Assembly: GCA_947466165.1 (NCBI GenBank)
Contig: CANIDW010000023.1
Location: forward strand, 1 to 10,519
From: Comamonadaceae bacterium
GTDB taxonomy: Bacteria; Pseudomonadota; Gammaproteobacteria; Burkholderiales; Burkholderiaceae_C
Direction: 5' to 3'
DNA length: 10,519 nucleotides
Under the pieces are notes generated by a model. That model worked only from the letters and a program-made list of their open reading frames with translations. It was not told the origin of the DNA and ran no database searches. The position numbers and the translations under genes were made by a program. Of this stretch, positions 1-6,285 are shown in pieces (the first letter of the stretch is position 1; each line of letters starts with the position of its first letter).

Positions 1-491
1 ACTTGCCCTGGGATGGCAAAACCTTTGGCGACCTGCATGTCAAGGGACCGTGGGTGGTACGGGCTTATTTCAAAGGCGAGGGCGGTGACCCGCTCATCAA
101 TGGTTGGTTCCCCACAGGCGACGTGGCCACCATAGACCCTGACGGCTACATGCAGATCACAGACCGCAGCAAGGACGTGATCAAGTCCGGTGGCGAATGG
201 ATCAGCTCGATCGATGTGGAGAACATCGCTGTGGCGCACCCGGCCGTGGCCATGGCCGCCTGCATTGGCGTGGCGCATCCCAAATGGGACGAGCGCCCCA
301 TCATTGCTGTAGTTAAAAAGCCTGGTGCCGAGCTCAGCCGCGAAGAACTGCTTAAGTTTTACGAGGGCAAGACAGCCAAATGGCAGATTCCTGACGACGT
401 GGTGTTTGTGGATGCCATCCCGATTGGTGCGACCGGCAAGATGCTCAAAACCCGTTTGCGTGAACAGCTCAAGGACTACAAGCTGCCTTAA
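1..491 (+). CDS. Acyl-CoA ligase (AMP-forming), C-terminal part, runs off left edge
   Basis: This is the last 162 codons of an adenylate-forming (ANL superfamily) acyl-CoA synthetase; the reading frame is already open at base 3 and the start lies outside the window. Such enzymes activate a carboxylic acid with ATP to an acyl-adenylate and then transfer it to CoA in the cytoplasm. In fragment numbering, the visible motifs are FPTGD (36-40), the adenylate-binding stretch ITDRSKDVIKSGGEWIS (52-68) that opens the mobile C-terminal domain, and GATGKMLK (142-149). K146 of this last motif is in the position of the catalytic lysine of the family. The SGGEWISS form is common in medium- and long-chain fatty-acid or methylmercaptopropionate-type CoA ligases, so a fatty or related acid is likely, but the substrate-binding N-terminal domain is not visible. 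The gene ends with TAA at 489-491, overlapping the stop of the convergent Fur-family gene. Family is certain; substrate is open. Confidence 0.93.
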   Translation, partial: LPWDGKTFGDLHVKGPWVVRAYFKGEGGDPLINGWFPTGDVATIDPDGYMQITDRSKDVIKSGGEWISSIDVENIAVAHPAVAMAACIGVAHPKWDERPIIAVVKKPGAELSREELLKFYEGKTAKWQIPDDVVFVDAIPIGATGKMLKTRLREQLKDYKLP

Positions 492-871
492 GTTGCCGCC
501 CCGGCTGCGCAGTCCTTGCAGTTGCCGTACAGCGTGAGGTCATGGTTTTCGACTGTGAAGCCTTTGGGGGCCAGGCGAGACATATCTCCCGGGCAGGCAT
601 GCACATCAAAAACCCGTTGGCACTGCGTGCACTGAAAGTGGTGATGGTGCTTGTGCCCGGCGATTTCAAATCGCGGGTTGTCACCCGGCAGTAGCACCTC
701 TTGCAGGATTTCTTCTTCCACCAGCGATTTGATGTTGCGGTAGACGGTCGCAATGCCCATGCCTGGGACCTCAGTTTGAGCTGCGTCCAACACCTCCTGC
801 GCTAGCAGGGGGCGGTTTGCCACTGCGATGGCGTCTCGGATGGCTGTTCGCTGTCGTGTGTTTCTTTCCAT
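488..871 (-). CDS. Fur-family metal-responsive repressor, probably Zur-type
   Basis: A 127-residue Fur superfamily regulator, shorter than E. coli Fur (148 aa) or Zur (171 aa). The N-terminal winged helix includes the recognition region PGMGIATVYRNIKSL (36-50), typical of the family. The C-terminal dimerization and metal domain carries a His cluster (H73, H75-H78), then CTQC (C81, C84) and CKDC (C118, C121); the paired CxxC motifs usually form a structural zinc site. It is transcribed divergently from a metal-uptake operon across 102 bases containing a palindromic operator, the standard arrangement for a local repressor. A zinc-sensing (Zur) role is inferred from the neighbouring ZnuA/ZnuB-like genes and porin; iron or manganese sensing cannot be excluded by sequence alone. 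The start ATG at 871 has only a weak purine stretch (AAAGA) upstream. The stop overlaps the convergent ligase stop, leaving no room for a separate terminator. Confidence 0.93.
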   Translation of the reverse strand: MERNTRQRTAIRDAIAVANRPLLAQEVLDAAQTEVPGMGIATVYRNIKSLVEEEILQEVLLPGDNPRFEIAGHKHHHHFQCTQCQRVFDVHACPGDMSRLAPKGFTVENHDLTLYGNCKDCAAGAAT

Positions 872-899
872 TCTTTGAGCTTAACTGAGTTGCAGCTTT

Positions 900-927
900 T
901 TGCTTTTAAATGATAATGCCATATCAT
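900..927 (+). promoter_or_regulatory. Candidate promoter of the metal-uptake operon
   Basis: A possible sigma-70 promoter reads TTGCTT (900-905), a 16-base gap, then TATCAT (922-927). The -10 element lies inside the inverted repeat at 911-932, so a bound repressor would block RNA polymerase. The match to consensus is moderate. A promoter for the divergent Fur-family gene must lie in the same 102 bases but is not clear. Confidence 0.35.
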
Positions 928-932
928 TATCA
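911..932. promoter_or_regulatory. Fur/Zur-type operator (22-bp inverted repeat)
   Basis: A perfect inverted repeat, TGATAATG then 6 bases (CCATAT) then CATTATCA, sits almost at the centre of the divergent intergenic region. It lies 39 bases from the Fur-family start codon and 41 bases from the start of the outer-membrane protein gene. The arms GATAATG and CATTATC are the same as the outer arms of the classical 19-bp Fur box (GATAATGATAATCATTATC), but the gap is 6 rather than 5 bases. The position suggests that one site controls both directions, giving autorepression of the regulator and metal-dependent repression of uptake. That regulation is inferred; the symmetry is directly visible. Confidence 0.8.
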
Positions 933-973
933 TCTAAATCCAAGCAATCCCAATCAAAAAAGGACGCAAGAGC

Positions 974-2089
974 ATGAGCACCCAAGAACACAAAATCACC
1001 AAGAGCGCCATGCTTGTGCTGGCCATGGCCACCAGCTGCGCAAGCCACGCGAATGGTGAGCATGGCTGGGAGTTTGGCGCCGTGTTGGACGCGGGCATGA
1101 CATCAAAACCACTGGCCGTGGGCACGCGTGAACAAGGCTTGCAATTGGGCCACAGCGACTTGTCGGTGTCGGGACCACTTGGCAAGAACTTCCAAGGACA
1201 GCTGACAGCCACCTTCGAAACAGAAGGTGGTCAATTGCAAAAGACGATCGAAGAAGCCTGGCTGGAAACCAAGGCCTTGCCCTATGGCCTGCAAGCGCGG
1301 GTTGGACGATTTGCTTCACAAATCGGCTACCTGAACCAGCAGCATCCGCATGCAGACGATTTTGTAGAGCGCCCCTTGCTTTACCGGGCGTTTTTTGGCG
1401 GTCACTGGAACGATGACGGCCTGCGCCTGAACTGGACTGCACCGACCGACATGTACCTGATGCTGGGCATGGAAGGTTTTAGGGGGAAACGGTTGGTCGG
1501 TGAAGTGGTCAATAGCCCGGGGAATATGGGTGTGACAAGCTGGGTGGCCAAGCTGGGCGATGACCTGAGCCGCTCGCAAAGCTGGCAACTGGGCTTGTCG
1601 CACATCCGCAATGAACGCGAAGCGCTGGTGGAAGAGCATGTGGCTGGCGAGGCGCACGCGCATGGCGCCCAGTTCACCGGCGGTAAGACCTGGATGATGG
1701 ACGCCACCTGGAAGTGGGCACCGCAAGGCAACAACCGCGATCAGCAGGTGCGGCTGAGCTTTGAGACCGCCCGCGTTTACGCCCACAACACCGACGTATC
1801 TGGTGACATGCACCGCGCCCACGCACTGGCGCTGGCCTGGCGTCTGAACCCGAACTGGGAAGTCGGCGCACGAACCGACTGGCTGCGCGTGAATGCGCCG
1901 GACGATGAATCCCGTTTGCGCGAGCACGCCCTGATGCTGGCCTGGAAGCCTTCGCACATGCAGACGCTTCGCCTGCAGTACACCACCCAGCGCGGCGCCA
2001 CCGGAGACGCATTCCTGGACGCCAGCAAGCGTTCTGTCCAGCTGCAGTACGTGCTGGCCTTTGGAGCCCACGGTGCGCACTCTTTTTAA
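974..2089 (+). CDS. Zinc-regulated porin-like outer-membrane protein
   Basis: A 371-residue secreted protein. The start ATG at 974 is preceded by AGGA (961-964) at 9 bases spacing. Residues 1-26 look like a signal peptide (basic N-region, AMLVLAMAT core, likely cleavage after ASHA). The rest alternates polar and hydrophobic residues as in beta-strands and ends in Phe (GAHSF), the usual C-terminal signal of outer-membrane barrels. A conserved-looking core, GRFASQIGYLNQQHPHADDF (111-130), resembles a family often found beside metal-uptake genes and named zinc-regulated outer-membrane porin or receptor; this is recalled, not searched. There is no TonB plug domain and the length is far below a TonB-dependent receptor, so a passive porin-like channel is more likely. 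His residues cluster at 124/126 and in HVAGEAHAHG (222-231), possible metal contacts. It is the first gene after the Fur-type operator and overlaps the ZnuA-like gene by 17 bases, so zinc passage across the outer membrane is the likely role. Confidence 0.8.
   Translation: MSTQEHKITKSAMLVLAMATSCASHANGEHGWEFGAVLDAGMTSKPLAVGTREQGLQLGHSDLSVSGPLGKNFQGQLTATFETEGGQLQKTIEEAWLETKALPYGLQARVGRFASQIGYLNQQHPHADDFVERPLLYRAFFGGHWNDDGLRLNWTAPTDMYLMLGMEGFRGKRLVGEVVNSPGNMGVTSWVAKLGDDLSRSQSWQLGLSHIRNEREALVEEHVAGEAHAHGAQFTGGKTWMMDATWKWAPQGNNRDQQVRLSFETARVYAHNTDVSGDMHRAHALALAWRLNPNWEVGARTDWLRVNAPDDESRLREHALMLAWKPSHMQTLRLQYTTQRGATGDAFLDASKRSVQLQYVLAFGAHGAHSF
2063..2066 (+). promoter_or_regulatory. Ribosome binding site that sets the ZnuA-like start
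   Basis: GGAG at 2063-2066 lies 6 bases before GTG 2073, inside the end of the porin gene. It favours GTG 2073 over the upstream in-frame TTG at 2061, which would include the ribosome site itself in the coding region. Confidence 0.6.
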
Positions 2090-3005
2090 ATGGCGTGGCC
2101 GGGTAGCCGGCCTGCGGGTGGTGTCTGTCACTTTGATAGGGATGTGGATGGCCGGCCCGGCGGCGGCCTACACCGTGTTTGCCTGTGAACCTGAATGGGC
2201 CGCGCTGACGCGCGTGATGTTGCCCGACGCCCGCGTGCATGTGGCAACGCATTCATTGCAAGACCCGCACCACATCGAGGCCAGGCCGGCACTGATCGCC
2301 CAGTTGCGACAGGCCGATCTGGCGGTGTGCACCGGAGCTTCACTCGAGGCCGGCTGGTTGCCCAAGCTTTTGCAGCGGTCCGGCAATGCCAAAGTACAGG
2401 ATGTGCTGTTTGCCTCTGACCATGTAAACATGATCGACCCGCAGCCGGGCGCCATCGGTTCGCCCTGGGCGGGTGATGTGCATGCAGAAGGCAATCCGCA
2501 TGTGCATCTGGATCCTCGCAACTTGTTGCTGGTGGCCAATGCACTGGCCGCCCGTTTGCAAGTGCAGATTCCCGCGCAGAAAGCGGCCATCGAGCAACGC
2601 CGTGCCGCTTTTGAAATGCGCTGGAAAAGCCATCTGACCCAGTGGCAGCAGCGCGCCATGCCCCTGCGCGGACGCCAGGTGGCGGCGCAGCACACCACCT
2701 TTGGTTACCTGTGGGACTGGCTGGGCATCCAACAGACAGCCGACCTGGAACCCAAGCCCGGTATGTCGCCCACGCCCGGCCACTTGCAGCGACTGCTGGC
2801 CGGCCTGAAGGCCAAACCGCCGATGGCTGTGGTGGTGGCCGGTTACCAGGACCCGCGGCCGGGAAAATGGCTCACCTGTCAGCTGGGCAGCAGCGTGCCA
2901 CTGCTGGTGCTGCCGGCCACGGTGAGCGAGGACGCCGACGCCGCGGGCCTTGTGCTTTGGATAGACAACATGTTGAACAGCTTGCTCGGCGTGGCCCGGT
3001 CATGA
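2073..3005 (+). CDS. znuA: ZnuA-like zinc/metal ABC transporter substrate-binding protein
   Basis: A 310-residue periplasmic metal-binding protein of the cluster A-I family (ZnuA/MntA/PsaA). GTG at 2073 is chosen because GGAG lies 6 bases upstream; the frame stays open to a TTG at 2061. Residues 1-32 form a signal peptide (RTLFKWRGR, then a hydrophobic core ending AGPAAA, cleavage before YTV). The expected His ligands are visible: H66/H67 in DPHHIEARP, H143/H145 in NPHVHLDP, and H207 in QHTTFGYLWDWLG. The fourth ligand is normally acidic and may lie near SEDADA (285-290). The long His-rich loop of E. coli ZnuA is absent. It captures the metal, probably zinc given the neighbours, and passes it to the permease. 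The gene overlaps the porin gene by 17 bases and the permease gene by ATGA, indicating translational coupling. Manganese specificity is a less likely alternative. Confidence 0.87.
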   Translation: MRTLFKWRGRVAGLRVVSVTLIGMWMAGPAAAYTVFACEPEWAALTRVMLPDARVHVATHSLQDPHHIEARPALIAQLRQADLAVCTGASLEAGWLPKLLQRSGNAKVQDVLFASDHVNMIDPQPGAIGSPWAGDVHAEGNPHVHLDPRNLLLVANALAARLQVQIPAQKAAIEQRRAAFEMRWKSHLTQWQQRAMPLRGRQVAAQHTTFGYLWDWLGIQQTADLEPKPGMSPTPGHLQRLLAGLKAKPPMAVVVAGYQDPRPGKWLTCQLGSSVPLLVLPATVSEDADAAGLVLWIDNMLNSLLGVARS

Positions 3006-3736
3006 GTCTTGATGCCTGGTTCTGGAGCCCGTTACTGGCCTTGTTGCTGGGGGTGCTGGCCCTGGCCCCGCTGGGCGAGCATGTGCTGGCCCGCGGGGTG
3101 GTGTTCATTGATCTGGCTGTGGCGCAAGCCGCCGCCGCTGCGGCCATGTGGGTAACTGCTCTGGTGAGTCACCCGAGCTGGCTGCTCACACAGTTACTGG
3201 CCAGCACGGGTGCGCTGCTGTGCGCAGGCGCAGTGGCCTGGCTGGCCAGGCGCTGGCCGGTGCAGCGCGAGGCGCTGATCGGTTTGCTTTATGTGGTGGG
3301 TGCCAGTCTGGCGCTGCTGGGAGCCGGCCAGGACCCGCACGGGCGTGAGCGCCTGAGTCAATTGCTCGCTGCTGATGTGCTGTGGGCCGGCTGGGCCCAG
3401 GTAGCGGTGCTGGCCGGCTGCGCGGTGCTGGTGGCGCTGGCCGGAAAGAACTTGTTGCGCGATGGCTTTTTCTATCCGGCCTTTGCCCTTGTTGCCAGCA
3501 TGGCTGTTCCGGTGCTCGGCTTGTTTGTGGTGTTTGCAGCGCTGATCGCGCCGGCCCTCTGGCAACGCGCCGGTTGCGGCCGGATGGTGTCCTGGCTGGC
3601 CACATTTGTAGCCTGCGCTGGCGGTCTGGCTGCATCGTGGGTGTGGGATGCACCCAGCGGCCCTGCGGTAGCGCTGGCCTTGTCGGCCTTTGGCGCCCTC
3701 AGTGCGATGCGTCGCCCGGCGCGGCCGGCCGCCTGA
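3002..3736 (+). CDS. znuB: ZnuB-like metal ABC transporter permease (ABC-3 family)
   Basis: A 244-residue integral inner-membrane protein, about seven or eight hydrophobic segments, slightly shorter than typical ZnuB (about 260 aa). The ATG at 3002 overlaps the previous stop (ATGA); the frame is open far upstream, but that part is out-of-frame znuA sequence. Family hallmarks are RGVVFIDLAVAQAAA (31-45), REALIGLLYVVGASLALL (89-106), the cytoplasmic DPHGRERLSQLLAADVLW region (111-128) and AVPVLGLFVVFAALIAPAL (168-186) near the C-terminus. It should form the homodimeric channel through which the ZnuA-like protein delivers metal to the cytoplasm. The usual partner ATPase (ZnuC) is not encoded here: the operon stops after this gene and the next gene belongs to a different transporter. 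The T-rich sequence downstream may end transcription. Confidence 0.87.
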   Translation: MSLDAWFWSPLLALLLGVLALAPLGEHVLARGVVFIDLAVAQAAAAAAMWVTALVSHPSWLLTQLLASTGALLCAGAVAWLARRWPVQREALIGLLYVVGASLALLGAGQDPHGRERLSQLLAADVLWAGWAQVAVLAGCAVLVALAGKNLLRDGFFYPAFALVASMAVPVLGLFVVFAALIAPALWQRAGCGRMVSWLATFVACAGGLAASWVWDAPSGPAVALALSAFGALSAMRRPARPAA

Positions 3737-3769
3737 CAAAACCGTCGCAGGCGTGAAAGCGCTAGGTGC

Positions 3770-3794
3770 ATTCCCTGAGTGAATCTGTTTTTTT
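3770..3794 (+). terminator. Weak candidate terminator after the metal-uptake operon
   Basis: ATTC (3770-3773) and GAAT (3781-3784) can pair around a 7-base loop, and a run of seven T follows at 3788-3794. The stem is only 4 bp, so this is marginal. The surrounding 3737-3842 is the leader of livK; it becomes AT-rich after about 3785, as expected near a promoter, but no convincing -35/-10 pair was found. Confidence 0.3.
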
Positions 3795-3842
3795 CCCAAC
3801 TAACATTTAAGTTCAAATTTAAAATCTTTTCAGGAGACAGTC

Positions 3843-5150
3843 ATGCGCAGTAGAAACAGCTTCCCGCGTCGTCATTTGGCTTTGATGGCGCTGGCATCAG
3901 GCCTGCTGCTGGCCGGCTTGGCACAAGCCCAGGCCCCGGCCAAACCGGCACCTGCCAAGGCCGCAGCACCCGCCGGTCCCTTGACCGGTCAGGTGGTGAA
4001 GATGGTGCGCATTGATGCGCAGACCGGTTTGCTCGGCCCTGTCGGCGTGAGCCAGCTCAAGGGCTACCAGTTCTTTGCAGATAAATTCAGCGGAGCGGGC
4101 AACCCGGCCGGCGTCAAGTTTGAAGTCACCGGCATGGACAACAAGCTCAGCCCGACAGAAAGCCTGAACGCCCTGAAAGCCGCCATCGACCAGGGCGTGC
4201 GTTACATCATCCAGGGCAACGGCTCTTCGGTGGCGCTGGCGCTGTCTGACGCGATCACCAAGCACAACGAGCGCAACCCGGGCAAGGAAGTGATCTTTCT
4301 GAATGACTCGGCTGTAGACCCTGACCTGACCAACAGCAAGTGCAGCTACTGGCACTTCCGTTTTGACGCCGACACCACCATGAAAATGGAAGCCATGTCG
4401 AGCTTCATCACCGACCAGAAAGACATCAAGAAGGTGTACATCCTGGGGCAGAACTACTCGCACGGAGTGCAAGTGGCCAAGTACGCCAAAGAAACCCTGG
4501 CGCGCAAGCGACCTGATATCCAGATCGTGGGTGAAGACCTGCACCCGCTGGCGCAAACGCGTGACTTCGCGCCCTACATTGCCAAAATCAAGGCTGCCGG
4601 CGCAGACACAGTGATCACCGGCAACTGGGGTTCTGACTTGTCCCTGCTGGTCAAGGCGGCCAACGAAGGCGGCTTCACAGGCAAGTTCTTCACTTACTAC
4701 GCTGGCGTCACCGGCACACCGACGGCGCTGGGCGCTAACGGCGCCGGCCGCGTTTACCAGATCGGCTACAACCACTACAACATGGGCGGGCAGATGGACA
4801 AGTGGATGAACGAGTTCAATGCCAAGTACAAAGACGACTTCTACACAGGTTCTACCATCCGGATTTTTGAAACCCTGGGTGCGGCTATGGCCAAGGCCAA
4901 ATCGACAGACCCGGTCAAGGTGGCCGCTGCCCTCGAAGGCATTCGCGTACAAAGCTTTAACGGCGAAGTCGAGATTCGCAAGGCCGACCACCAGTTGCAG
5001 CAGCCCTTGTACATGACGGTTTGGCAAAAAGCCGGCGGCAAATACCCTTACAGTCCAGAGAACACCGGCATGACACTGGTGCCCCTGAAGGAGTATCCGA
5101 ACTACATTTCGAGCACGCCCACCAGCTGCCAGATGAAGCGCCCGTCCTGA
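3843..5150 (+). CDS. livK: Branched-chain amino acid type ABC transporter substrate-binding protein
   Basis: A 435-residue periplasmic binding protein of the Peripla_BP_6 (LivK) class. ATG 3843 follows a strong AGGAG (3832-3836) at 6 bases. Residues 1-31 form a signal peptide (RRHLALMALASGLLLAGLAQAQA). An Ala/Pro/Lys-rich linker of about 15 residues (31-45) precedes the first strand, TGQVVKMVRIDAQTGLLGPVG (48-68), whose pattern is the usual N-terminal beta-strand and ligand loop. Later elements include IIQGNGSSVALALSDAI (122-138), VIFLNDSAVDPDLT (150-163) and AAGADTVITGNWGSDLSLLVKAA (251-273), all consistent with a two-lobed fold. Two cysteines remain, C167 and C429, which might pair. It leads a complete liv operon and would deliver the ligand to LivHM. 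The ligand is not determined by sequence; members of this family bind amino acids, amides, urea or aromatic and other organic acids. Confidence 0.88.
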   Translation: MRSRNSFPRRHLALMALASGLLLAGLAQAQAPAKPAPAKAAAPAGPLTGQVVKMVRIDAQTGLLGPVGVSQLKGYQFFADKFSGAGNPAGVKFEVTGMDNKLSPTESLNALKAAIDQGVRYIIQGNGSSVALALSDAITKHNERNPGKEVIFLNDSAVDPDLTNSKCSYWHFRFDADTTMKMEAMSSFITDQKDIKKVYILGQNYSHGVQVAKYAKETLARKRPDIQIVGEDLHPLAQTRDFAPYIAKIKAAGADTVITGNWGSDLSLLVKAANEGGFTGKFFTYYAGVTGTPTALGANGAGRVYQIGYNHYNMGGQMDKWMNEFNAKYKDDFYTGSTIRIFETLGAAMAKAKSTDPVKVAAALEGIRVQSFNGEVEIRKADHQLQQPLYMTVWQKAGGKYPYSPENTGMTLVPLKEYPNYISSTPTSCQMKRPS

Positions 5151-5171
5151 TTTAATTCAGGCCGCCAGCAG

Positions 5172-5207
5172 GAGCCCGAACGGGGTGCCGTGTCGGGCTC
5201 TTTTATT
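5172..5207 (+). terminator. Terminator-like hairpin between livK and livH
   Basis: GAGCCCGA (5172-5179) and TCGGGCTC (5193-5200) form a perfect 8-bp GC-rich stem with a 13-base loop, followed by TTTTATT (5201-5207). It lies 21 bases after the livK stop and 39 bases before the livH start. In an operon it probably acts as a partial terminator or 3' stabilizer, giving more binding protein than membrane components. Whether readthrough occurs cannot be seen. Confidence 0.75.
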
Positions 5208-5246
5208 GGCGCCAGAGTTTCCGACATACGAAGAAGGTCATCAGGT

Positions 5247-6281
5247 ATGGAATTTTTCATCATCTCGATGCTCAATGGTCTGAGCTACGGGCTGCTGCTT
5301 TTCATGCTCAGCTCAGGGCTGACGCTGATTTTCAGCATGATGGGGGTACTCAATTTCGCGCATGCCAGTTTTTACATGCTGGGCGCCTACATCGGCTACA
5401 GCATTTCGCGCTTCACCGGCTTTTGGCCGGCGCTGCTACTGGCACCACTTGCGGTGGGTGTGTTGGGCGCGCTTTTTGAAAGAGTTTTTTTGCGCCGTGT
5501 GCACAAGTTCGGTCATGTGCCGGAGCTGCTTATCACCTTCGGCATGTCTTACGTGATCATTGAGCTGGTGCAGCTGGTGTGGGGTCGTATCACGCTGGAG
5601 TTCAAGCCGCCTGAATCCTTGCAAGGGCCTGTTTTCACGTTGGTCAATGACGGTGTCAAAGGCATCAGCTTGCTGTGGGGCGCAGCGCCCGCCGATGTGT
5701 GCAGCGCCGCCGATGCGGCTGTGCGTGTGGTGTGCTCGCCTTTCCCGGCCACCCGGGGCTTCATGATGCTGGTGGCGCTGGTGATGCTGGGTGCGGTCTG
5801 GCTGCTGCTCACGCGCACGCGCATCGGCCTGGTGATCCAGGCTTCGCTGACACACCCTGAGGCCGTCCAAGCTCTGGGGCACAACGTTCCCCGGGTCTTC
5901 ATGCTGGTGTTTGGTGCCGGTTCTGCCTTGGCGGGCCTGGCCGGCGTGATTGGCGGCAGCACTTTCCTGACCGAGCCGGCGATGGCGGCGGCGGTGGGCT
6001 CGGTTATTTTTGTGGTGGTGGTGGTCGGTGGTTTGGGATCGCTTTCGGGGGCGTTTTTTGCCTCTGTACTGATTGGCGTGTTGCAGACTTTTGCTGTGGC
6101 CATGGACCATTCCCTGATCAGCCTGGCGCAACAATGGGGGCTGAGCCTGGGGCCTGCCAGCCTGAACAACTCCTACCTCAAGCTCACTCTGGCGCAGGTC
6201 GCGCCCATCCTGCCCTATCTTTTTCTGGTGCTGATACTCATTTTCAGACCGCGTGGCTTGCTGGGTAAGCGGGAAGGCTGA
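5247..6281 (+). CDS. livH: Branched-chain amino acid type ABC transporter permease, LivH class
   Basis: A 344-residue inner-membrane permease. ATG 5247 is chosen over upstream in-frame codons because AAGG (5234-5237) precedes it by 9 bases and because it gives the normal LivH N-terminus (MEFFIISMLNGLSYGLLLFM). The earlier frame would begin inside the terminator hairpin. Family hallmarks are LTLIFSMMGVLNFAHASFYMLGAY (25-48), TRIGLVIQASLTHPEAVQALG (191-211), which corresponds to the cytoplasmic coupling region, and VVVVVGGLGSLSGAFFASVLIG (256-277). It is somewhat longer than E. coli LivH (308 aa), mainly through the 115-168 segment, which holds a cysteine pair (C152, C163), and through an insert near 288-312. 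It pairs with LivM to form the heterodimeric channel. Confidence 0.9.
   Translation: MEFFIISMLNGLSYGLLLFMLSSGLTLIFSMMGVLNFAHASFYMLGAYIGYSISRFTGFWPALLLAPLAVGVLGALFERVFLRRVHKFGHVPELLITFGMSYVIIELVQLVWGRITLEFKPPESLQGPVFTLVNDGVKGISLLWGAAPADVCSAADAAVRVVCSPFPATRGFMMLVALVMLGAVWLLLTRTRIGLVIQASLTHPEAVQALGHNVPRVFMLVFGAGSALAGLAGVIGGSTFLTEPAMAAAVGSVIFVVVVVGGLGSLSGAFFASVLIGVLQTFAVAMDHSLISLAQQWGLSLGPASLNNSYLKLTLAQVAPILPYLFLVLILIFRPRGLLGKREG
6272..6277 (+). promoter_or_regulatory. Ribosome binding site that sets the livM start
   Basis: GGAAGG at 6272-6277, inside the last codons of livH, is 8 bases before GTG 6286. It favours that GTG over the in-frame GTG at 6253, which has no such site and would overlap livH by 29 bases. 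Confidence 0.6.
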
Positions 6282-6285
6282 TCCT

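Noticed and set aside
911..932. Reading the operator as a classical iron Fur box
   Set aside because: The arms match, but the centre has 6 rather than 5 bases and the neighbouring genes are ZnuA/ZnuB-like, so a zinc regulator is the better reading. Iron is not excluded.
1316..2131. Minus-strand open frame of 271 codons opposite the porin-like gene
   Set aside because: It is antisense to a secreted barrel protein with a good ribosome site and operon context, so it is treated as a shadow frame.
2642..3001. N-terminal extension of the ZnuB-like permease
   Set aside because: The frame is open upstream of 3002, but that part is znuA read in another frame, low in hydrophobicity and rich in Gly/Arg/Ala. 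The ATGA overlap gives the natural start.
3737..3842. Search for a livK promoter or a leader-encoded regulatory RNA
   Set aside because: The region is AT-rich near its end, but no convincing -35/-10 pair or riboswitch-like structure was seen, so no feature beyond the weak terminator was called.
3897..5027. Minus-strand open frame of 376 codons opposite livK
   Set aside because: It is antisense to a clear binding protein with signal peptide and ribosome site, and its translation shows no recognizable domain. Long antisense frames are expected in GC-rich coding DNA.
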